DNA from: Acidobacteriota bacterium
GTDB taxonomy: Bacteria; Acidobacteriota; Vicinamibacteria; Vicinamibacterales; UBA2999
DNA: 5,131 nt
Direction: 5' to 3'
Assembly (NCBI GenBank): GCA_947465275.1
Contig: CANIAI010000205.1
Location: 1-5,131, forward strand
How positions within the stretch are numbered: position 1 is the stretch's first letter; each line of letters opens with the position of its first letter. A program made the translations under genes and the position numbers. Shown here piece after piece: positions 1 through 5,131 of this stretch. The notes below the pieces were generated by a model. That model saw nothing but the letters and a program-made list of their open reading frames with translations. It made no database searches and was not told where the DNA came from.

Positions 1-664
1 AGGCGCGCGCCTTCTCCCAGTCGATGGTGAAGTAGGCCGGCGGCCCCGAGAGCACCTGCTCCTGCGTCAGCACCGCGTACATCGATTCCTGCCGCGTCGT
101 GGTCACGGCGTCGCCCGCGATGAGCGCGCGGTCGGCGTCGCGGAAGAGCGACACATGACCGGGCGCATGCCCCGGCGTGTGGATCCACCGCCATCCGGGC
201 ATGCCCGGCACCTCATGGTTCGACGGGAACGGCTGCACCCGCCCGCGCAGGTCGATCGCGCCGCGGGGGAAGAGCGGTGAGAGCCGCGCCATCAGCCCGC
301 CGCCCACCTCCGGGTCGGGTGGCGGATAGTCCGACTCGCCCGTCAGGAAGGGGAGCTCGAGCGGGTGCGCGTAGACCGGCACGTCCCACACGGCGAGCAG
401 CGGCTCGAGCGCGCCGATGTGGTCGAAGTGGCCATGCGTCAGGATGATGGCCGAGGGGCGCGCGTCGGTGCCGAACCGGTCGCGCACCACCTCGAGAATC
501 TGCGCGGTGCCGAGCGACAGCCCGGCGTCGACGAGCACCCAGGGGCGAAGCCCCCCAACCGGTGACGCGGCCGGCGGCATACCTACGAGGTAGACATTCA
601 CGAACGCGATGCGCAGCCGCGCGATGTCGGGGGCGAGTTCCTCGATCCGGTGCTGGGCGTCCAT
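1..664 (-). CDS. MBL-fold metallo-hydrolase, 3' end cut by window
   Basis: This is a metallo-beta-lactamase-fold hydrolase, probably cytoplasmic, and the substrate cannot be read from the sequence. The ATG at 664 opens a reading frame that stays open to the left edge (221 residues seen). A strand NVYLVG (23-28) leads to WVLVDAG (42-48). The metal-binding signature HGHFDH follows at 77-82 (H77, H79, D81, H82). HTPGHAPGH at 162-170 supplies the next metal histidine (H166), and GDA at 184-186 supplies the bridging Asp (D185). The last family histidine would lie beyond the edge. A Pro/Gly/Ala-rich stretch (about 30-41) sits between the first two strands. There is no clear Shine-Dalgarno before the start, and I see no signal peptide. 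The gene is divergent from the exonuclease III gene with a short spacer. The TPGHxPGH form resembles glyoxalase II-like and lactonase-like members, but the superfamily is too broad to assign a reaction. The family call is firm; the function is open. Confidence 0.9.
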   Translation of the reverse strand, partial: MDAQHRIEELAPDIARLRIAFVNVYLVGMPPAASPVGGLRPWVLVDAGLSLGTAQILEVVRDRFGTDARPSAIILTHGHFDHIGALEPLLAVWDVPVYAHPLELPFLTGESDYPPPDPEVGGGLMARLSPLFPRGAIDLRGRVQPFPSNHEVPGMPGWRWIHTPGHAPGHVSLFRDADRALIAGDAVTTTRQESMYAVLTQEQVLSGPPAYFTIDWEKARA

Positions 665-691
665 GCCGGCGAGGGTGCAACGCGGGGGCCA

Positions 692-710
692 GCCGGCGGC
701 GCCGCACGGC
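692..710. repeat. GC-rich dyad in the divergent MBL/exonuclease spacer
   Basis: A perfect 10-bp palindrome GCGGCGCCGC (696-705) is flanked by GCCG (692-695) and CGGC (707-710). Together they form a longer dyad with a single bulged A at 706. It lies in the 79-bp gap between the divergent starts at 664 and 744, so it could be an operator or a leader hairpin. In DNA this GC-rich such dyads also arise by chance. No convincing -35/-10 pair is visible in the gap. Confidence 0.25.
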
Positions 711-743
711 TCCGGCCGCAGCACGGGTGGTATCGTGAGGCTC

Positions 744-1511
744 GTGAAGATCGCGACCTGGAACGTGAACGGCGTGCGCGCGCGCCAGACCGAGGTGCAG
801 GCTTTCCTCGAGCGCGAGCAACCGGACGTGCTCTGCCTGCAGGAGATCAAGGCCGCGCAGGATCAGCTCCCCGTGTGGCTCTGCGAGCTCGAGGGCTACT
901 GGTGCTACTGGCACGGCGGCAAGGGCTACTCCGGCGTCGCGATCCATGTCCGCCGCGAGACGGTGCCCGAGCGCCCCGCGTTCCACCACCCGCCCTTCGA
1001 CTTCGAGCACCGCATCGTCACGGCGCGACTGCCGGGGCTGACGGTCGCCTCGGTCTACGTGCCGAACGGCGGGAAGGACTTCGACGCGAAGATGCGCTTC
1101 CTGCACGCCATGGACGCCTTCGCCGCGGAGTACGCCGCGAGCGGACAGCCGCTCGTCATCTGCGGTGACCTGAACGTCGCGCGCACCGACCAGGACGTCC
1201 ACCCCAAGGAGCGCAAGCGGGTGATGGGCCAGCTCCCCGAGGAACGCGCGCTCATCGATCAGATGATCGGGCGGGGACTCGTGGACGTCCATCGGCAGGT
1301 CGACCCCGACAACGCGGAGCTCTTCACCTGGTGGGCCCCCTGGCGCAGCATGCGGCAGCGCAACATCGGATGGCGACTCGACTACGTGCTCGCCTCGTCG
1401 AGCCTGGCGCGGCACGCGGTCTCGTGCGCCGTCCAGCGCGAGACAGGCACGAGCGACCACGGGCCCGTGGTCGCCGTGTTCAACCTGCCGGCGGGCCCGA
1501 CCCCGGCCTAG
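744..1511 (+). CDS. xthA: Exodeoxyribonuclease III / AP endonuclease
   Basis: This is a Mg-dependent DNA repair nuclease of the exonuclease III (EEP fold) family. Family members cut the backbone 5' of abasic sites and remove nucleotides and blocking groups from 3' ends during base excision repair in the cytoplasm. At 255 residues it has normal family length. It opens with KIATWNVNG (N7 contacts the metal), then QEIK (E34, metal ligand), SVYVPNG (Y105), GDLNVA (D142, N144), NIGWRLDYVL (D213) and the terminal TSDHGPV (D238, H239), so all expected catalytic residues are present. I chose the GTG at 744 because translation from it starts directly on the family's N-terminal strand. A GTG at 735 would add only three residues. 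An in-frame ATG at 609 would add 45 unrelated residues and overlap the divergent gene. A GAGG (737-740) lies only 3 nt before 744, so the ribosome site does not settle the choice. The gene appears monocistronic and its stop overlaps that of the convergent hemerythrin gene. Confidence 0.93.
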   Translation: MKIATWNVNGVRARQTEVQAFLEREQPDVLCLQEIKAAQDQLPVWLCELEGYWCYWHGGKGYSGVAIHVRRETVPERPAFHHPPFDFEHRIVTARLPGLTVASVYVPNGGKDFDAKMRFLHAMDAFAAEYAASGQPLVICGDLNVARTDQDVHPKERKRVMGQLPEERALIDQMIGRGLVDVHRQVDPDNAELFTWWAPWRSMRQRNIGWRLDYVLASSSLARHAVSCAVQRETGTSDHGPVVAVFNLPAGPTPA

Positions 1512-1945
1512 CCCGCCACGGCCGAGCGCCTGACCTCGGCCATCTGCTCGCCGAGCCGCGCGAGCTCGTCGTCATCGAAGATCGTGCGGGCCTTCTTGAA
1601 CATCTCGCCCTCTTCCTCTTCGATGTGGTGCTCGAGGCTCTCCTTGAGCACCTTCAGCTTCGCCTTCCAGGTGTCGCTGCCGGGCTCGGTCTGCAGCAGC
1701 TCGTCGAGGATGACGTCGGCGACGTGGTGCTCTTCGTAGCCCTCGAGCACGATGTCATGCGTCTTCGCGTGCTCCTCGAGCGGCGGGTAGAAGACCTCTT
1801 CCTCCATCCGTTCGTGCGCGACGAGGTTCGTCCGGATCTCGTCCAGCAGCTCCTCGCGCCGCGTCTCGGCTGACGCCTCGAGGGCGCGCTTCAGCAGCGA
1901 CTTCATCATGCGGTGATCGTGTTCCAGCAGTTCGATGGCATTCAT
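1508..1945 (-). CDS. Hemerythrin HHE-domain protein
   Basis: This is a small (145-residue) cytoplasmic protein of the hemerythrin HHE cation-binding family. Members fold as a four-helix bundle holding a non-heme di-iron centre that binds oxygen or senses oxygen, NO or iron. The ligand pattern is visible in order: H11 in LLEHDHRMM, H44 and E48 in VAHERMEEEVFYP, H74 in YEEHHVAD, and H107 with E111 in LEHHIEEEEGEMF. The protein is strongly acidic and helical throughout, with no signal peptide or membrane segment and no fused signalling domain. The ATG at 1945 is chosen because it begins just ahead of the first ligand helix; the open frame runs further upstream but that part has no family character. 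No clear Shine-Dalgarno precedes it. It lies 50 bp downstream of the cysteine-cluster gene on the same strand, so an operon is plausible. Whether it carries, stores or senses oxygen, or repairs Fe-S centres, cannot be decided here. Confidence 0.9.
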   Translation of the reverse strand: MNAIELLEHDHRMMKSLLKRALEASAETRREELLDEIRTNLVAHERMEEEVFYPPLEEHAKTHDIVLEGYEEHHVADVILDELLQTEPGSDTWKAKLKVLKESLEHHIEEEEGEMFKKARTIFDDDELARLGEQMAEVRRSAVAG

Positions 1946-1955
1946 GCCGGACTGC

Positions 1956-1973
1956 TGGTGCAAGGGTGGTGCA
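1956..1973. repeat. Direct repeat TGGTGCA x2, 11-bp period, before hemerythrin gene
   Basis: TGGTGCA occurs at 1956-1962 and again at 1967-1973, separated by AGGG. The start-to-start distance of 11 bp is about one helical turn. Read on the coding strand of the hemerythrin gene it is TGCACCA twice, ending 10 nt before the ATG. The position suits an operator or a leader element. There is no proof of function and chance is possible in a short GC-rich gap. Confidence 0.3.
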
Positions 1974-1995
1974 CTCAGCCGTACCGCGCACGCGG

Positions 1996-3117
1996 CTAGC
2001 CGTGCTCGCTCTTCGACCAGCTGCCGGCGAGTTCCTCCCCGCCCGCGAGGTGGTTCAGGATCCATTCGGCCTGGCGTATCCCCTCGAGCAGCGCCGGCCG
2101 ATCGAGCGCGGCCGCGCGATCGCGGCACTGACGCGCCGTCTCCACGCGCACGAGCGCCAGCGCCGCCTCGAGCCCGGCGACGATGGCGCGGAGGCCGGTG
2201 CCCTGGTACGCCGTCCAGTTCGCGAAGGCCTTTGCCGCGACGTACCGGCGCAGCGGCGCCGCCCACGCCGGCCACTGGTCGCGCACGTGCGCGCGATACG
2301 CCTCGTCGAGCCCGGCCTCGTCGGCGGCCGGCCGGTACGCATCGGGTACCGCCTGCTGCATCACCTCGTGCCAGGCGGCGAGGCTCGGCTCGAGCGACGG
2401 GGGCGCCTCCGCCGTGAGACAGCCCTCCGGCAGCCCGGCGATGCGCGCGGCGAGCGACTCGCGCTGCGGATCGAAGTCGAGCAGCAGCATCGCGTCGCGC
2501 CGCAGGGTGGCGAGCACCGACTCGGGCGAGAGGCCGTCACGGTCGCATCGACGCACCATGTGCCGCTCCCAGGCAGCGTACCCGTCGAGGTCCATCAGCA
2601 TCGCCGGGTGCAGCAGCGGCGGCCAGGCATCGTCGGCGACGTCGAGCCCCTCGTAGTCGGACGGCGGGAACGCCGGCGGATCCTCGACGATGCGCAGCGG
2701 CATGTCGCGGAACAGCATGTCGGCCGCCGTCGGGCAGTAGTGCGTCAGCGAGATGAACGTGCCGCGCGCGTCGCGCACCGCGAGGCGCGGGAAGTGGCGG
2801 CAGGTCGGCGGCAGCAGCTCGGCCCCGAGGTCACGATGAATCGCGCAGAGGCCGGACGGCCGCGCGTAGAAGACGCAGCGCCCCTCGTCGGTGCGCGAGA
2901 CGACGGCGCCCGCGTCCGGCGGGAGGTCGTCGGTCACGAGCGGCGGCGCCCCGCCCCAGGACGGCGCCTCGGCCCGCACCCGTCCCTCGCGCAGCGCCTG
3001 CTCGAGCCCCCGGTACACCGGCAGTTCCACCGGGACGTCCCAGTCGGACTGGCAGCACGCCCCCGAGTGGCGGCAGCGGTAGTCGGCGTGGATATTCAGG
3101 GAGAAGATGCCGGGCAC
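1996..3117 (-). CDS. YkgJ/FliB-like cysteine-cluster protein
   Basis: A 373-residue protein of the Cys-cluster family that includes YkgJ proteins and FliB, the flagellin lysine N-methylase. The N-terminus has YRCRHSGACC (C15, C21, C22). Next come RCVFY (C81), LCAIHRDLG (C91), LPPTCRHFPR (C106) and THYCPTAAD (C128). Spacing and flanking residues match the family pattern in which these cysteines bind a metal (zinc) or an Fe-S centre. The C-terminal two thirds are helical and not diagnostic; the total length is near that of FliB and much longer than a bare YkgJ domain. The start is a GTG at 3117, twelve codons before the conserved YRC; AAGG about 15 nt upstream is a poor ribosome site. No signal peptide is seen. 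The gene precedes hemerythrin on the same strand and is divergent from the desaturase. No flagellin or flagellar gene lies in the window, so methylation of flagellin is only a family possibility. A general metal-binding or modification role is equally possible. Confidence 0.75.
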   Translation of the reverse strand: MPGIFSLNIHADYRCRHSGACCQSDWDVPVELPVYRGLEQALREGRVRAEAPSWGGAPPLVTDDLPPDAGAVVSRTDEGRCVFYARPSGLCAIHRDLGAELLPPTCRHFPRLAVRDARGTFISLTHYCPTAADMLFRDMPLRIVEDPPAFPPSDYEGLDVADDAWPPLLHPAMLMDLDGYAAWERHMVRRCDRDGLSPESVLATLRRDAMLLLDFDPQRESLAARIAGLPEGCLTAEAPPSLEPSLAAWHEVMQQAVPDAYRPAADEAGLDEAYRAHVRDQWPAWAAPLRRYVAAKAFANWTAYQGTGLRAIVAGLEAALALVRVETARQCRDRAAALDRPALLEGIRQAEWILNHLAGGEELAGSWSKSEHG

Positions 3118-3121
3118 CGCA

Positions 3122-3134
3122 GCAGGATACCTGC
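3122..3134. repeat. Short inverted repeat GCAGG-ATA-CCTGC
   Basis: Two 5-bp arms, GCAGG (3122-3126) and CCTGC (3130-3134), surround ATA, directly upstream of the GTG start of the cysteine-cluster gene. It would form a weak hairpin in that gene's leader or serve as a small dyad operator. The arms are short and chance is a fair explanation. Confidence 0.2.
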
Positions 3135-3136
3135 CC

Positions 3137-3153
3137 TTACAGAAGTATTACAG
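3137..3153. promoter_or_regulatory. Direct repeat TTACAG x2, 11-bp period, in divergent spacer
   Basis: TTACAG occurs at 3137-3142 and 3148-3153, one helical turn apart, inside the only A/T-rich patch of the 147-bp spacer between the divergent cysteine-cluster and desaturase genes. On the minus strand it reads CTGTAA twice. Repeats phased by about 11 bp in a divergent promoter are typical of sites where two regulator subunits sit on one face of DNA, but no specific regulator can be named. Confidence 0.35.
3147..3152 (-). promoter_or_regulatory. Possible -10 element for the cysteine-cluster gene
   Basis: On the minus strand TGTAAT matches the sigma-70 -10 consensus at five of six positions and lies about 30 nt before the GTG start at 3117. 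No good -35 hexamer lies 16-18 bp upstream, so the call is tentative. It overlaps the second copy of the TTACAG repeat, so a protein bound there would compete with polymerase. Confidence 0.2.
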
Positions 3154-3246
3154 TCGCCTCCCGCACAAGCTGCTAGCCTGCTCATGCTCACGTCGAACAT
3201 GCCCGCAGGCCTTCCGCACGACGCGGGGCCGGCGGGATGTGCATCC

Positions 3247-3252
3247 GGAGGT
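3247..3252 (+). promoter_or_regulatory. Shine-Dalgarno GGAGGT for the desaturase
   Basis: GGAGGT is the strongest ribosome-binding sequence in the window. It ends 12 nt before the ATG at 3265, somewhat further than the usual 5-9 nt. No start codon in the desaturase frame lies closer, so it still favours 3265 over the upstream in-frame ATGs at 3184 and 3199, which have no such site. Confidence 0.55.
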
Positions 3253-3264
3253 CACGTTTCCGCA

Positions 3265-4158
3265 ATGTCGACAGCCACGCTCATGTACGGCCGGAAGTTC
3301 TCGAAGGGTCTCAACAAGATCACGGCCATCGCCATGGCGGCCTTCCATATCGGGGCCATCGCCGCCTTCTTCTTCATCGATCGCGGCGCCATCATCACGG
3401 CGATCGTCCTCTACTTCGTCTCCGGCATGCTCGGCATCGGGATGTCGTACCACCGGCTCCTGACGCACCGCGGCTACAAGACGCCGAAGTGGATGGAATA
3501 CTTCCTCACCTGGTGCGGCACGCTCGCCCTCGAGGGCGGCCCGATCTTCTGGGTGGCCACGCACCGGATCCACCACCAGAAGTCGGACAAGGAAGGCGAC
3601 CCGCACTCGCCGCGCGAAGGCAAGTGGTGGGCGCACATGGGCTGGATCCTCACCGGCCAGGGGCTGCACCACGACGCCTCGGTCCTGCGCCGCTACGCGC
3701 CCGACCTGTCGAAGGACAAGGTCCACGTGTGGCTCTCCGAGTACCACTGGACGTCCAACGTCATCGTCGGCCTCCTGCTGCTCGCCTTCGGCGGCATCCC
3801 GTACGTGCTCTGGGGCATCTTCTTCCGGGTCGTCGTCACGCTGCACGCGACCTGGCTGGTGAACTCGGCCACCCACGTGTGGGGCTATCGCCGGTTCCAG
3901 ACGCGCGACGACTCGACCAACCTCTGGTGGGTCGCCCTCATCTCGTTCGGTGAGGGTTGGCACAACAACCACCACGCGCACCCGACGTCGGCCCGTCACG
4001 GCCTGGCGTGGTACGAGTTCGACATCAACTGGATCGGCATCAGCGTGCTGCGGATGCTCGGGCTGGCCTGGGACATCAAGGTCGCCAAGATCAAGCAGCC
4101 GGTTCCGCTCGACGAGAACGACACGCTCGGGATTCCGGTCGACGAAGCGGTGGCCTGA
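3265..4158 (+). CDS. Membrane fatty-acid desaturase (acyl-CoA delta-9 type)
   Basis: An integral-membrane di-iron desaturase of 297 residues that should insert a cis double bond into saturated acyl chains, using oxygen and electrons from a redox partner, to keep membranes fluid. The three histidine boxes of the family are complete: HRLLTH (63-68), HRIHH (100-104) and HNNHH (233-237). HATWLVNSATH (194-204) supplies the further histidines typical of the stearoyl-CoA desaturase branch. Hydrophobic spans near 20-38, 42-60, 166-183 and 184-200 give the usual four-helix arrangement with the histidine boxes on the cytoplasmic side. The length fits bacterial enzymes that lack a fused cytochrome b5. 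The ATG at 3265 is preferred for its ribosome site; the ATG at 3283, six codons later, is a weaker alternative. The gene is divergent from the cysteine-cluster gene and is followed by a probable terminator, so it is likely a single-gene unit. Electron donors are not encoded nearby. Exact chain length and double-bond position are inferred from family only. Confidence 0.92.
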   Translation: MSTATLMYGRKFSKGLNKITAIAMAAFHIGAIAAFFFIDRGAIITAIVLYFVSGMLGIGMSYHRLLTHRGYKTPKWMEYFLTWCGTLALEGGPIFWVATHRIHHQKSDKEGDPHSPREGKWWAHMGWILTGQGLHHDASVLRRYAPDLSKDKVHVWLSEYHWTSNVIVGLLLLAFGGIPYVLWGIFFRVVVTLHATWLVNSATHVWGYRRFQTRDDSTNLWWVALISFGEGWHNNHHAHPTSARHGLAWYEFDINWIGISVLRMLGLAWDIKVAKIKQPVPLDENDTLGIPVDEAVA

Positions 4159-4192
4159 GTCCCGCGGCGGAATCTCCATCCTGACGACCCCG

Positions 4193-4223
4193 GGGGCGGC
4201 GCGCATGCGTGCCGCCCCTGTCT
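4193..4223 (+). terminator. Probable hairpin terminator after the desaturase
   Basis: GGGGCGGC (4193-4200) and GCCGCCCC (4211-4218) form a perfect 8-bp GC stem with a 10-nt loop, 34 nt after the desaturase stop. The following TGTCT is only weakly T-rich, so intrinsic termination may be inefficient. The arms are symmetric but no T-run exists on the opposite strand, and both flanking genes run on the plus strand. Confidence 0.55.
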
Positions 4224-4271
4224 CACGTACGGGCTTCCTGTTCCGGTGCACGGACGGGCTACGCTATAGGC

Positions 4272-5131
4272 GTGACCAGACGGCAGAAGGCGGTCGCGGC
4301 GGTGGTGACGTTCTGCGTGCTGCTCGTGGCAGCCGCGGTCGCGCTCAACATCGGCTGGGTCGTCGTCAACGCGCAGCGCCAGGGGCCGATCCTCATCGGC
4401 ATCGCCACCTTCGCGCTGCTGATCGCCGGCATCATCACCTACACCGTCTTCCTCGTGAACGAGATCCGGCGGAACGAGGAGCACGACAGCTTCATCAACG
4501 CCGTCACGCACGAGCTGAAGACCCCCATCGCCTCGATTCGCCTGTATCTCGAGACGCTGCAGGCGCGCACCGTCTCCGACACGCAGCGGCAGGAGTTCTA
4601 CGCGGCGATGCTCGCCGACGCGGAGCGGCTGCACCGGACGGTCGACCAGGTGCTCAAGGCGGGGGTGGCCGCGCAGCAGCGGAAGGGCGGCGTGCGCACG
4701 CCGGTCGACCTCACGGCGCTCGCGCGTGAGTGCGTCGAGCGCGCGAGCGCCAGCCACCACCTGCCCCAGGGCGCGATAGGGCTCGACGTGCACGAGGAAG
4801 GCGCGCTGATGGTGCGCGGCGATGCCGACGAACTGCGCACGGTCGTGACCAACCTGCTCGACAACGCGGTGAAGTATTCCGGCGACGCCGTCCGGATTAC
4901 CGTGGCGGTCGCCGCCCCGTCGCCGCAGACCGTCTGGATCCGCGTGCAGGACCGCGGCGTCGGCATCCCGTCGCGGCAGCTGAAGCGCATCTTCCGGCGC
5001 TTCTACCGGGTGCAGACACGACGGCTGCGGCACGTGAAGGGGACCGGGCTTGGGCTCTACATCGTGAAGTCGATCGCCCGCGCGCACGGCGGACGGGTCT
5101 TCGCCAGCAGCGAGGGCGAGGGGAAGGGGGC
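4272..5131 (+). CDS. Sensor histidine kinase, 3' end cut by window
   Basis: A membrane histidine kinase of a two-component system; it should autophosphorylate on H80 and pass phosphate to a response regulator, probably encoded just outside the window. After the basic start TRRQK come two membrane spans (about 7-31 and 39-62) joined by only six or so residues, so there is almost no extracytoplasmic sensor. No HAMP or PAS domain separates the second span from the phosphoacceptor helix VTHELKTP (78-85). The ATPase domain shows the N box NLLDNAVKYS (194-203), G1 box DRGVGI (227-232), F box IFRRFY (240-245) and G2 box GTGLGLYIVK (257-266). The frame is open to the right edge (286 residues) with only the final part of the ATPase domain missing. 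The GTG at 4272 is chosen because it puts positive residues before the first span. Its ribosome site is poor (AGG 1 nt away). A GTG at 4209 would start inside the terminator loop and is unlikely. The signal it senses is unknown. Confidence 0.92.
   Translation, partial: MTRRQKAVAAVVTFCVLLVAAAVALNIGWVVVNAQRQGPILIGIATFALLIAGIITYTVFLVNEIRRNEEHDSFINAVTHELKTPIASIRLYLETLQARTVSDTQRQEFYAAMLADAERLHRTVDQVLKAGVAAQQRKGGVRTPVDLTALARECVERASASHHLPQGAIGLDVHEEGALMVRGDADELRTVVTNLLDNAVKYSGDAVRITVAVAAPSPQTVWIRVQDRGVGIPSRQLKRIFRRFYRVQTRRLRHVKGTGLGLYIVKSIARAHGGRVFASSEGEGKG

Noticed and set aside
609..743. ATG at 609 as the start of exonuclease III
   Set aside because: It would add 45 residues before the conserved first strand and overlap the divergent MBL gene by 56 bp.
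213..1460. A 415-codon open frame on the minus strand covering the exonuclease gene
   Set aside because: It lies antisense to exonuclease III and in another frame from the MBL gene; its Arg/Ala/Pro/His-rich translation has no domain. It is a GC-rich shadow.
1988..2005. Palindrome CGGCTAGCCG (1993-2002) at the end of the cysteine-cluster gene as a terminator
   Set aside because: The perfect part has no loop, the outer arms need a 2-nt bulge, and no T-run follows on the coding strand; it covers the stop codon.
3146..3151. TATTAC as a -10 element for the desaturase
   Set aside because: It matches only four of six consensus positions and no -35-like hexamer lies 16-18 bp upstream, so I did not list it as a promoter.
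1966..3264. An upstream extension of the desaturase frame to 730 residues
   Set aside because: The extra part is antisense to the cysteine-cluster gene, low in complexity (Arg/Val/Gly rich) and has no family match; desaturases of this type are about 300 residues.
3148..5087. Two long minus-strand open frames (3148-4251 and 3996-5087) opposite the desaturase and kinase
   Set aside because: Both translations are biased His/Asp/Arg/Val-rich compositions that mirror the codons of the intact plus-strand genes; neither shows motifs.
1..5131. CRISPR array, mobile element, toxin-antitoxin or defence system
   Set aside because: No regularly spaced repeats, transposase or integrase motifs, terminal inverted repeats or small toxin-antitoxin gene pairs are visible; all six genes belong to common families and no composition shift is apparent by eye.

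Overview
The window is high-GC chromosomal DNA with ordinary housekeeping and accessory genes packed on both strands. Codon use (strong G/C third positions, GTG starts) and the gene mix fit a high-GC, Gram-negative-type environmental bacterium. An acidobacterial (Vicinamibacteria-like) source is my best guess, but there is no rRNA or other marker here to prove it. I see no tRNA, rRNA, CRISPR array, transposase, integrase or phage gene.

Layout, left to right. (1) 1-664, minus: a metallo-beta-lactamase-fold hydrolase whose C-terminus lies beyond the left edge. (2) 744-1511, plus: an exodeoxyribonuclease III / AP endonuclease, transcribed divergently from gene 1. (3) 1508-1945, minus: a small hemerythrin HHE-domain protein that converges on the nuclease; the two stop codons share the palindrome CTAG. 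(4) 1996-3117, minus: a cysteine-cluster protein of the YkgJ/FliB type, 50 bp upstream of the hemerythrin gene and probably co-transcribed with it. (5) 3265-4158, plus: a membrane fatty-acid (acyl-CoA delta-9 type) desaturase, divergent from gene 4 across a 147-bp spacer that carries a one-turn-spaced direct repeat. (6) A probable hairpin terminator at 4193-4223. (7) 4272-5131, plus: a membrane histidine kinase with almost no extracytoplasmic part, cut by the right edge inside its ATPase domain.

Functionally the window does not form one obvious pathway. Genes 3 to 5 share a loose theme of metal and oxygen chemistry: a di-iron carrier fold, a Cys-rich metal-binding protein and a di-iron desaturase. 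The divergent spacer between genes 4 and 5 is the most likely place for shared control. The histidine kinase probably has its response regulator outside the window. I looked for a novel system and found none that the sequence supports. The items most worth a second look are the helically phased short repeats in front of the hemerythrin and desaturase/cysteine-cluster genes, the sensor-less kinase, and the FliB-like protein without a flagellar neighbourhood.
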